A DNA stretch of 15,821 nt from the NCBI GenBank assembly GCA_934101495.1, contig CAKORG010000023.1, forward strand, positions 1 through 15,821. Reading direction: 5' to 3'. Shown in pieces: positions 8,908-13,775 of this stretch (positions are counted from its first letter, which is position 1; the number at the start of each line of letters is the position of its first letter). The stretch comes from an uncultured Bacilli bacterium. GTDB taxonomy: Bacteria > Bacillota_I > Bacilli_A > RF39 > UBA660. The notes below the pieces were generated by a model that was given only the letters and a program-made list of their open reading frames with translations, was not told the DNA's origin and ran no database searches. The position numbers were made by a program, and so were the translations under genes.

Positions 8908-8916
8908 TGTTCGACA
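8908..8916 (-). promoter_or_regulatory. Spo0A box (0A box) upstream of spoIIGA
   Basis: Read on the minus strand the heptamer at 8910-8916 is TGTCGAA, an exact match to the Spo0A recognition core, with T/C flanks on its outer side. It sits 31 bases upstream of a perfect -10 hexamer, about 44-50 bases before the likely transcription start. Phosphorylated Spo0A sites on the Bacillus spoIIG promoter occupy comparable positions. I saw no other exact copy in the window by eye. Confidence 0.65.
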
Positions 8917-8946
8917 AAAAGCAACAAATTATTGTTGCTTTTTTTT
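8916..8946 (+). terminator. Rho-independent terminator after ftsZ
   Basis: A perfect 12-bp stem (8916-8927 with 8932-8943), a tetraloop (atta), and a T-run through 8946. It isolates ftsZ from the sporulation genes and physically occupies the -35 region of the spoIIGA promoter. Confidence 0.85.
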
Positions 8947-8947
8947 G

Positions 8948-8953
8948 TATAAT
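8948..8953 (+). promoter_or_regulatory. -10 element of the spoIIGA-sigE promoter
   Basis: A perfect TATAAT immediately after the terminator T-run. No good -35 lies 16-18 bases upstream; that region is the terminator stem. A promoter with a good -10 and a poor or misplaced -35 is typical of Spo0A-activated sigma-A promoters such as spoIIG of Bacillus. Initiation near 8960 leaves a leader of only about 10 bases before the SpoIIGA start. Confidence 0.5.
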
Positions 8954-8969
8954 GATTTTGGTGATAAAA

Positions 8970-9773
8970 ATGAAGATATACTTGGACTTAGTTTTTATGC
9001 TAAATTTTATCTATGATTTACTACTTCTTATGACAATAGATATAACACTTAAAAGACATAAAAACTTTATAAGACTTATTTCAGCCAGTATCATCGGCGC
9101 TTTATCACTTGTTATTTTGTTTTTACCTTTTAATAAGTTTATTTTATTTTTACTTAAAATACTTGTTAGTGTTATTATGGTTCTAATTGCATTTAAATTT
9201 AAAAATATTAAGTATACATTTACTAATTTACTTTATTTATATATGTGTAGTGTTATTCTAGGTGGCTTTCTTTATCTTTTAGATATTGAATTTAGTTATA
9301 AAAGAGAAGGCTTAATTTTTTATTTTGATGGTTTAAGTATAAATTATTTGCTTCTTTTAATACTTGGACCGATTATACTTGGATTATATATTTATGAACA
9401 TAAAAAATTTAAATCATCATATAATTTTAATTGTAATATTGAAATAGTATTTAATAATGGTAAAGTTTTAAACTCTACGGGATTTATTGACTCTGGTAAT
9501 AAGCTTAAAGACCCAGTTACTAAAAAATATGTAATTATTATGTCAAGAAAATTATTATCAAGTTATATAAATATTCGTAGTCCGATGTATGTTTCTTATA
9601 AAGCCTTAAATAAATATGGATTAATTGAATGTTTTAAAATTAAATATTTAAAAGTTAATAATCAAATATTTACTAATTATCTAGTGGGCATTAGTAATGA
9701 TGAGTTTAACTTAAATGGTGCAGATGTTTTACTTAATTACAAATTAATGGAGGATATATGTTTAGAAAAATAA
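8970..9773 (+). CDS. spoIIGA: Sporulation sigma-E factor-processing peptidase SpoIIGA
   Basis: SpoIIGA is the membrane aspartic protease that removes the pro-sequence of sigma-E in the mother cell after asymmetric division. It has 267 residues (Bacillus about 309). The N-terminal half has five hydrophobic segments (about residues 5-23, 36-53, 57-75, 86-104, 125-142). The cytoplasmic half carries the catalytic aspartate at about Asp174 in GFIDSGNKLKDP, the D-S/T-G motif of the family. The start MKIYLD matches the Bacillus N-terminus. An upstream GTG at 8907 would place the Spo0A box and the ftsZ terminator inside the coding region, so I reject it. The SD is weak (GGTGA at 8960-8964). The 3' end overlaps sigE by 16 bases. 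Confidence 0.92.
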   Translation: MKIYLDLVFMLNFIYDLLLLMTIDITLKRHKNFIRLISASIIGALSLVILFLPFNKFILFLLKILVSVIMVLIAFKFKNIKYTFTNLLYLYMCSVILGGFLYLLDIEFSYKREGLIFYFDGLSINYLLLLILGPIILGLYIYEHKKFKSSYNFNCNIEIVFNNGKVLNSTGFIDSGNKLKDPVTKKYVIIMSRKLLSSYINIRSPMYVSYKALNKYGLIECFKIKYLKVNNQIFTNYLVGISNDEFNLNGADVLLNYKLMEDICLEK

Positions 9774-10441
9774 TTGAATGGTTATTTAGTAAGTATAATG
9801 AAGTTTTTTTTGTTGGTGCAACCGACAAATTACCACCACCACTTTCTAAAGAAGAAGAACTTGCTTATTTAATTAAAGCTAAAGCGGGTGATGAGGAAGC
9901 TAGAAATATCTTAATTGAGCATAATTTAAGACTGGTTGTTTTCTTAGCTAAAAAGTATGAAAATACCATTTATGATATTGAAGATTTAGTAAGCATAGGT
10001 TCGATTGGACTTATTAAAGGTATAAATACTTATAAGATTGATAAAAATATTAAACTTGCCACTTATGCATCAAGATGTATCTCTAATGAAATATTAATGT
10101 TTTTAAGAAAAAATAAAAGAAAAAGAGCAGAAGTATCACTTGAAGATGCTTTAAATTACGATGCTGAAGGTAACGAACTTCATCTTGAAGATATCTTAGG
10201 TACAGAGATAGATTTAGTACCAAATGAATATGAAAAACAAGTAGATAAAGAGGTTTTATCTAAAGAAATTGAAGGACTTTCCGATAGAGATAAAGAGATA
10301 ATGACTTTAAGATATGGTCTTAATAATACAAAAGAATATACTCAGAAAGAAGTGGCAGAAATGCTAGGGATAAGCCAATCTTATATTTCAAGAATTGAAA
10401 AGAAAGTGGTTAGAAAATTAAAACAAGTTATGATTAGATAG
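9758..10441 (+). CDS. sigE: RNA polymerase sigma-E factor precursor (early mother-cell sporulation sigma)
   Basis: SigE directs early mother-cell gene expression during endospore formation. The 227 residues contain a short N-terminal pro-region (about residues 1-15, MFRKIIEWLFSKYNE), then VFFVGATDKLPPPLSKEEE, which aligns with the Bacillus SigE processing site and region 1.2/2. Region 2 (NLRLVVFLAKKYEN, DLVSIGSIGLIKG, LATYASRCISNEILMFLR) and the region 4 helix-turn-helix (TQKEVAEMLGISQSYISRIE) are intact. RBS GGAGGA at 9749-9754 lies within spoIIGA, so the two are translationally coupled and the protease is made with its substrate. The pro-region is shorter than the 27 residues of Bacillus. 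SigG is a close paralogue but lacks this processed pro-region; coupling to SpoIIGA settles the identity. Confidence 0.95.
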   Translation: MFRKIIEWLFSKYNEVFFVGATDKLPPPLSKEEELAYLIKAKAGDEEARNILIEHNLRLVVFLAKKYENTIYDIEDLVSIGSIGLIKGINTYKIDKNIKLATYASRCISNEILMFLRKNKRKRAEVSLEDALNYDAEGNELHLEDILGTEIDLVPNEYEKQVDKEVLSKEIEGLSDRDKEIMTLRYGLNNTKEYTQKEVAEMLGISQSYISRIEKKVVRKLKQVMIR

Positions 10442-10475
10442 TGTAAAGGCATTGTAAATAAATGTGTAAAATGTA

Positions 10476-10504
10476 TTGCGAAGTAAAAATTTATAGCATA
10501 TAAT
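10476..10504 (+). promoter_or_regulatory. Candidate sigma-A promoter for small RNA 1
   Basis: TTGCGA (10476-10481; 4/6), 17-base spacer, perfect TATAAT (10499-10504). It starts 35 bases after the sigE stop codon, and transcription would begin near 10511 at the foot of a hairpin cluster. A GTGTAAA direct repeat (10441-10447 and 10463-10469), 22 bases apart, lies just upstream. Confidence 0.55.
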
Positions 10505-10510
10505 TTAATT

Positions 10511-10600
10511 AAGCTAGCAGTAGCTAGAATAAAAGGGATAGTGTGAAATTGGTTTCCAATTCACTTGAAAATAAAGCTTATAAATAAAGCTTTATTTTTT
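10511..10600 (+). ncRNA. Candidate small RNA 1 of about 90 nt (three hairpins), or structured sigE 3' UTR
   Basis: Between the promoter at 10476-10504 and the terminator at 10568-10600 there is no convincing ORF but dense secondary structure. Hairpin one is ctagc-agta-gctag (10513-10526). Hairpin two pairs 10543-10552 with 10556-10564, nine pairs around a ttt loop with one bulged A. The third is the terminator stem. A single-stranded purine stretch, aataaaaggga, lies between hairpins one and two and could pair with target RNAs. I recognise no known RNA family; tRNA, 6S, SRP RNA and T-box signatures are absent. The alternative is that this is simply the 3' UTR of the spoIIGA-sigE transcript. 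Confidence 0.45.
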
Positions 10601-10601
10601 T
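10568..10601 (+). terminator. Rho-independent terminator of sigE and/or small RNA 1
   Basis: Perfect stem aaaataaagctt (10568-10579) with aagctttatttt (10587-10598), 7-base loop, T-run to 10601. It is the first strong terminator after sigE. Confidence 0.8.
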
Positions 10602-10615
10602 GCAAAATTTGTGGC

Positions 10616-10642
10616 TTGAAATTTGAGTTAAAATGTGATAAT
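10616..10642 (+). promoter_or_regulatory. Candidate extended -10 promoter for small RNA 2
   Basis: TTGAAA (10616-10621) is followed after 15 bases by GATAAT (10637-10642), which is preceded by TGT to give an extended -10 (TGTGATAAT). Initiation would fall near 10649, right at the start of a perfect hairpin. The spacer is short, so confidence is moderate. Confidence 0.4.
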
Positions 10643-10648
10643 ATAAGT

Positions 10649-10771
10649 ATATATGAAAGCAAATTTCATATAATAAAAAAAGAAACATTTGATTTTAGTA
10701 TGTCAGATGCTTACTTTTTAATGATTGTAATGTTTACTTGAACATTTATAATGACAAGTAAGCATTTTTTT
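10649..10771 (+). ncRNA. Candidate small RNA 2 of about 120 nt
   Basis: It begins with a perfect 9-bp hairpin (10650-10658 with 10664-10672, loop gcaaa), continues through an A-rich single-stranded segment, and ends in a branched terminator. In that terminator atgcttactt (10707-10716) pairs with aagtaagcat (10756-10765), enclosing an inner hairpin aatgtt/aacatt (10729-10734 with 10741-10746). The segment aaacatt near 10683 could instead pair with the inner aatgttt, giving a mutually exclusive fold. A 13-codon ORF at 10700-10741 has no ribosome binding site. I recognise no family. It could also be an orphan attenuator or decayed sequence. Confidence 0.4.
10707..10771 (+). terminator. Branched rho-independent terminator of small RNA 2
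   Basis: A 10-bp perfect outer stem (10707-10716 with 10756-10765) closes a 39-base loop containing a 6-bp inner hairpin. Seven Ts (10765-10771) follow. Confidence 0.65.
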
Positions 10772-10814
10772 GTTGATTGAAGTATTTAAAAATCATATGA
10801 TATTGATATAGGTT

Positions 10815-10844
10815 TTGACAAATATAATATAGTTGTGTTATAAT
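10815..10844 (+). promoter_or_regulatory. Consensus sigma-A promoter for the hisS leader
   Basis: Perfect TTGACA (10815-10820), 18-base spacer, perfect TATAAT (10839-10844). Initiation would be near 10851, giving a leader of about 195 bases before hisS. This is the best consensus promoter in the window, consistent with a gene whose output is set by attenuation and not at initiation. A palindrome, atcatatgat, lies at 10792-10801. Confidence 0.85.
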
Positions 10845-10871
10845 GTACTTGCTTTGAAAGGAATGCATTTT

Positions 10872-10937
10872 ATGAAAGAATATTTAGAAAGAATAGTTCA
10901 TCATCATAAAATCATGCACTTGGACTTGCGACAATAA
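10872..10937 (+). CDS. Histidine-rich leader peptide of hisS (21 aa)
   Basis: A 21-codon ORF with ATG at 10872, a well-spaced AAAGGA site (10857-10862) and TAA at 10935. Codons 10-12 are CAT CAT CAT and codon 16 is CAC, giving 4 His in 21 residues around HHHKIMH. It lies between a consensus promoter and a terminator, directly ahead of histidyl-tRNA synthetase. By analogy with HisL of enteric bacteria, translation of the His codons would sense the level of charged tRNA-His; the peptide itself probably has no function. An in-frame ATG at 10863 would add a fifth His codon but abuts the ribosome binding site, so it is unlikely to be used. Confidence 0.75.
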   Translation: MKEYLERIVHHHKIMHLDLRQ

Positions 10938-11013
10938 AGGTTGTAAATACAAGTGCTTATTGTAGTGCTTGTATATTTTAAGCTATATAAGTAACTACTT
11001 GTATAGCTTTTTT
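10916..11013 (+). promoter_or_regulatory. hisS transcription attenuator (alternating RNA hairpins)
   Basis: Five segments pair in mutually exclusive ways. Segment 1, gcacttg (10916-10922, inside the leader ORF), pairs 7/7 with segment 2 core caagtgc (10950-10956). Segment 2, atacaagtgc (10947-10956), pairs with segment 3, gtgcttgtat (10965-10974), 10 bp including two G-U. Segment 3 (10966-10974) also pairs with atataagta of segment 4 (10985-10993), 9 bp including two G-U. Segment 4 (10980-10993) pairs with segment 5 (10996-11009) as the terminator. Inferred logic: a ribosome stalled at CAT CAT CAT leaves segment 1 free, so 1:2 and 3:4 form and RNA polymerase reads through. A ribosome at the stop codon (10935-10937) covers up to about 10949 and destroys 1:2, so 2:3 and 4:5 form and transcription stops. 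Folding energies were not computed. Confidence 0.7.
10980..11013 (+). terminator. Intrinsic terminator in the hisS leader
   Basis: Aagctatataagta (10980-10993) pairs with tacttgtatagctt (10996-11009): 13 usable base pairs with one G-U and a small loop, followed by Ts to 11013. It ends 34 bases before the hisS start codon, so it must be bypassed for synthetase expression. Confidence 0.85.
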
Positions 11014-11046
11014 AAATAATTATTATAAGGAAGGATTGAAGAAAAT

Positions 11047-12342
11047 ATGAAAATTCAAAATGTAAAAGGTGGTTATGATTTTTTACCTAAAGAACAAAAA
11101 ATTAGAAATTATATAAATAGTATACTTAAAGAAACTTTTATGGAATATGGTTATAATTCTATAGAAACACCAATTTTATGTTATTTGGATATGTTAGTTG
11201 ATAAGTATGATGAAAATAATGATTTATTAAAAGAAATATATAAGTTAAGTGATCAAGGGGACCGTAAGTTAGGACTTAGATATGACTTAACTGTACCATT
11301 TGCTAAATTTATTGCTTTAAATAAGAATAATATATCAATGCCATTTAAAAGATATGAAATAGCTAAAGTATTTAGAGATGGACCAGTTAAAGTTGGTAGA
11401 GATAGAGAATTTACACAATGTGATGCAGATGTTGTAGGTATTGAAGGTCAATTTGTAGAAGCAGAATTATTAAGCTTATATGTAGCAGCTTTTAAAAAGT
11501 TAGAAATTGATATTATAATTAAATATAATAATAGAAATTTAATGCGCGGACTTATAAAAGAAGTTGGTGTTAGTGATGAACAAATAAGTAAAGTAATAAC
11601 AATACTTGATAAAATGAACAAGATAACTGAAAAAGAACTTAGAACTTATTTAATTGAAATATCTATAGAAAATGAACAAATTGATAAACTTCTTATGTTA
11701 TTTAAAATGGATATTGATAAAATAAAGAATATGTTTAAAGATAGTACAAATGAAGAGCTTACTTTAGGAATTAAAGAAATTGATACACTAAAAGGATATC
11801 TTGAAAAACTAGGTTATAGTGAAATTTGTAAAGTTGATTTAACACTTGCTCGTGGTCAAGATTATTATACTGGCAATGTTTTTGAAGTGTATGATAAGTC
11901 AGGATATTTAACAAGTTCTATCGGCGGTGGCGGTAGATACGATAAAATGGTTACTGAATATATTAATGATGGTGAAGTTTATCCTGCAGTTGGTATTAGC
12001 TTTGGTTTAACATCAATTTATGAAATACTTAAAACAAGAGATGATTTTAAAAATACATCAGATACCAAGTTTTATATAATTCCAATGGGTGTTGACATGG
12101 AAGCTTTATCTTTAGCAGATACCCTAAGAAGTTATGGATATAATGTTGATGTAGAAATGAAAGGGAGAAAACTTAAGAAAAGTTTAGACTTTGCTAATAG
12201 AGAAAATATCCCGTATGTAATAATTGTTGGTGAAGATGAAGTTGAAAGTGGTAAAGTAATTGTTAAGGATATGATAAATCAAAATAATTTTGAAATCGAT
12301 TTAAAAAATCCTGAAAAAGTTAAAGAAATTGTGAAGTTGTAG
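11047..12342 (+). CDS. hisS: Histidyl-tRNA synthetase
   Basis: Class II synthetase that charges tRNA-His in the cytoplasm. It has 431 residues, the usual length. In order: RYDLTVPFA (about 78-86); the motif 2 region RYEIAKVFRDGPVKVGRDREFTQCDADVVG (about 102-131); an insertion domain (about 165-255); the histidine-A motif LARGQDYYTG (about 267-276); the motif 3/histidine-B segment SIGGGGRYDKM (about 291-301); and a C-terminal anticodon-binding domain (about 335-431). The motif 2 wording (GPVK.GR.REFTQCD.D..G) resembles the archaeal/eukaryotic-like HisRS branch more than the usual bacterial RYERPQ...FHQ form. The protein contains no histidine residue, by my count of the whole translation. RBS AAGGAAGGA (11027-11035) is about 11 bases upstream. 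Expression appears controlled by the upstream leader-peptide attenuator. The gene ends in its own terminator and is monocistronic. Confidence 0.96.
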   Translation: MKIQNVKGGYDFLPKEQKIRNYINSILKETFMEYGYNSIETPILCYLDMLVDKYDENNDLLKEIYKLSDQGDRKLGLRYDLTVPFAKFIALNKNNISMPFKRYEIAKVFRDGPVKVGRDREFTQCDADVVGIEGQFVEAELLSLYVAAFKKLEIDIIIKYNNRNLMRGLIKEVGVSDEQISKVITILDKMNKITEKELRTYLIEISIENEQIDKLLMLFKMDIDKIKNMFKDSTNEELTLGIKEIDTLKGYLEKLGYSEICKVDLTLARGQDYYTGNVFEVYDKSGYLTSSIGGGGRYDKMVTEYINDGEVYPAVGISFGLTSIYEILKTRDDFKNTSDTKFYIIPMGVDMEALSLADTLRSYGYNVDVEMKGRKLKKSLDFANRENIPYVIIVGEDEVESGKVIVKDMINQNNFEIDLKNPEKVKEIVKL

Positions 12343-12363
12343 TAATACATCTTCTTTTTTTTT
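12333..12363 (+). terminator. Rho-independent terminator overlapping the hisS stop codon
   Basis: Gaagttgta (12333-12341) pairs with tacatcttc (12346-12354), one central T-T mismatch, loop gtaa, then nine Ts. The TAG stop lies in the stem and loop. Confidence 0.7.
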
Positions 12364-12380
12364 AAAAAATTTGTTACAAT
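12352..12380 (+). promoter_or_regulatory. Possible promoter of the dCMP deaminase-sortase-aldolase operon
   Basis: TACAAT (12375-12380; 5/6) lies 23 bases before the start codon. The position 17 bases upstream of it holds only TTCTTT, part of the hisS terminator. A promoter is needed after that terminator, and this is the best candidate. Confidence 0.4.
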
Positions 12381-12402
12381 AGATAAGTAAGGATGTGAAA
12401 AT

Positions 12403-12909
12403 ATGGATATTAAGAAACAAAGAACAGATTATTTATCATGGGATGAATATTTTATGGGAATTGCTAAATTATCTGCACTTAGAAGTAAAGACCCATCAAC
12501 ACAAGTTGGGGCTTGTATTGTAAGTGATGATAATAGAATACTATCTATTGGTTATAATGGTGCACCGAATGGATTCCATGATGATTGCTTTCCTTGGGGT
12601 AGAGAGGGTGCTCCGCTTGAGACTAAATATTTATATGTTTGTCATGCAGAACTTAATGCAATATTAAATTTCCGTGGCAATAAAAGAGATTTAGAAAATT
12701 CTAAAATATATGTAGCACTTTTCCCATGTAATGAATGTGCTAAGGCAATTATTCAAAGTGGAATAAAAGAAGTAGTATATCTAAGTGATAAATATCATGA
12801 TGAAGTTAACTTTGTTGCATCAAGAAAATTATTTGATGAATGTGGAGTTACCTATCGCAAGTTAGATACTAAAATTGGTCATAAAATAGAAATTGAATTA
12901 GACAAATAG
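12403..12909 (+). CDS. Deoxycytidylate (dCMP) deaminase
   Basis: Zinc enzyme converting dCMP to dUMP, the precursor of dTMP, and allosterically controlled by dCTP/dTTP in the family. It has 168 residues. The catalytic HAE is at 81-83 (CHAELNAI) and the zinc-binding PCNEC at 108-112. The N-terminal WDEYFMGIAKLSALRSKDPSTQVGA is the standard opening of dCMP deaminases and the family-typical insert GYNGAPNGFHDDCFPWGREG is complete, which separates it from tRNA adenosine deaminase and cytidine deaminase. It is equivalent to Bacillus ComEB by function, but there is no competence operon here. RBS AAGGA at 12389-12393. First gene of a tight operon; the sortase follows within 10 bases. Confidence 0.93.
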   Translation: MDIKKQRTDYLSWDEYFMGIAKLSALRSKDPSTQVGACIVSDDNRILSIGYNGAPNGFHDDCFPWGREGAPLETKYLYVCHAELNAILNFRGNKRDLENSKIYVALFPCNECAKAIIQSGIKEVVYLSDKYHDEVNFVASRKLFDECGVTYRKLDTKIGHKIEIELDK

Positions 12910-12917
12910 AGCGAGTG

Positions 12918-13775
12918 ATGACAATAGAAAATCATAAAAAAAAGAAAAAGTTAATTTTAAAAAAGAAATTTGTAGTACTATTTTTATTATTTTTTATATT
13001 TTTGAGTTTATTTTCTAGTTATAATATAATTAGATGGTCAATTGATGCTAAAAATACTGAAAAACAGATTGAAGAAATACATGAAACAGTAGAAATAAAA
13101 GAAATAACAGATTCAACAGCAACAGAAATTGTAAATCCACCTAAAGAAGAAATAAAAAAAGAAAATCCATATTGGGACTATATCAAAATGAATTTAATTA
13201 ATGTGGATTTTAGTACATTAAAGGAAAAAAATAGTGATACAGTTGGTTGGATACAGGTTAGTGGCACAAATATAAATTATCCTTTTGTGCAAACTGACAA
13301 TAATACTTATTATTTAAAGAAAGATTTTAATAAGAATTATAATTCTGCTGGTTGGGTATTTATGGATTATCGAAATGATTTAAAAAATTTTAATCAAAAT
13401 ACTATTTTATATGCTCATGGTAGAATTGATGGAACGATGTTTGGCTCTTTAAAAAATATTTTTAAAAGTAACTGGTATAACAATAAAAATAATCATGTTG
13501 TTAGGCTTTCAACAGAATATCAAAATACTATGTGGCAAGTATTTAGTGTTTATAGAATAGCAGAAACAAGTGATTACTTAGATATAAATTTTAATAATAA
13601 TGAAAGATACATGGAGTTTTTAAATATGCTTCAAGATAGAAGTGAACTTAAATTTGATGTAAGTTTAAATGAAGAAGATAAAATACTAACTTTATCAACT
13701 TGTTATAAAGAAAATGATAGAGTAGTACTTCATGCAAAATTAATAAAAATGGAGGTAAGAAATGGAAATAATTGA
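12918..13775 (+). CDS. Class B sortase (SrtB-like)
   Basis: Membrane-anchored cysteine transpeptidase that attaches proteins to the cell wall. 285 residues from this ATG. A Lys-rich cytoplasmic tail and one membrane helix (about 18-40) are followed by an acidic linker and the sortase domain (about 85-280). Catalytic residues are visible: His about 167 in LYAHGR, Cys about 262 in TLSTCYKENDR, and Arg about 268 in DRVVLHAKL. VGWIQVSGTNINYPFVQT and the AGWVFMDYRN segment are typical of class B. GTG at 12915 is an equally in-frame start; neither has a good ribosome binding site, suggesting coupling to the deaminase gene. It overlaps the aldolase start by 14 bases. No substrate with a sorting signal is encoded in the window. 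Confidence 0.9.
   Translation: MTIENHKKKKKLILKKKFVVLFLLFFIFLSLFSSYNIIRWSIDAKNTEKQIEEIHETVEIKEITDSTATEIVNPPKEEIKKENPYWDYIKMNLINVDFSTLKEKNSDTVGWIQVSGTNINYPFVQTDNNTYYLKKDFNKNYNSAGWVFMDYRNDLKNFNQNTILYAHGRIDGTMFGSLKNIFKSNWYNNKNNHVVRLSTEYQNTMWQVFSVYRIAETSDYLDINFNNNERYMEFLNMLQDRSELKFDVSLNEEDKILTLSTCYKENDRVVLHAKLIKMEVRNGNN

Noticed and set aside
8907..8969. SpoIIGA extended upstream from GTG 8907
   Set aside because: The extension would encode the Spo0A box, the ftsZ terminator and the -10 hexamer. The conserved N-terminus begins at MKIYLD.
9758..10441. The sigma factor as SigG instead of SigE
   Set aside because: It overlaps spoIIGA and has a pro-region with a SigE-like processing segment before PPPLS, which SigG lacks.
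10549..10587. 12-codon TTG-started ORF inside candidate small RNA 1
   Set aside because: Rare start codon, inside a hairpin and the terminator, and no meaningful composition.
10700..10741. 13-codon hydrophobic ORF inside candidate small RNA 2
   Set aside because: No ribosome binding site, and it runs through the terminator arm.
10863..10937. Leader peptide starting three codons earlier at ATG 10863
   Set aside because: The ATG directly touches the AAAGGA ribosome binding site, leaving no spacing. ATG 10872 is spaced 9 bases away.
10851..11046. T-box riboswitch upstream of hisS
   Set aside because: No AGGGTGGNACCGCG-like T-box sequence, no specifier-loop stem I, and the leader (about 195 bases) instead contains an SD-led ORF rich in His codons.
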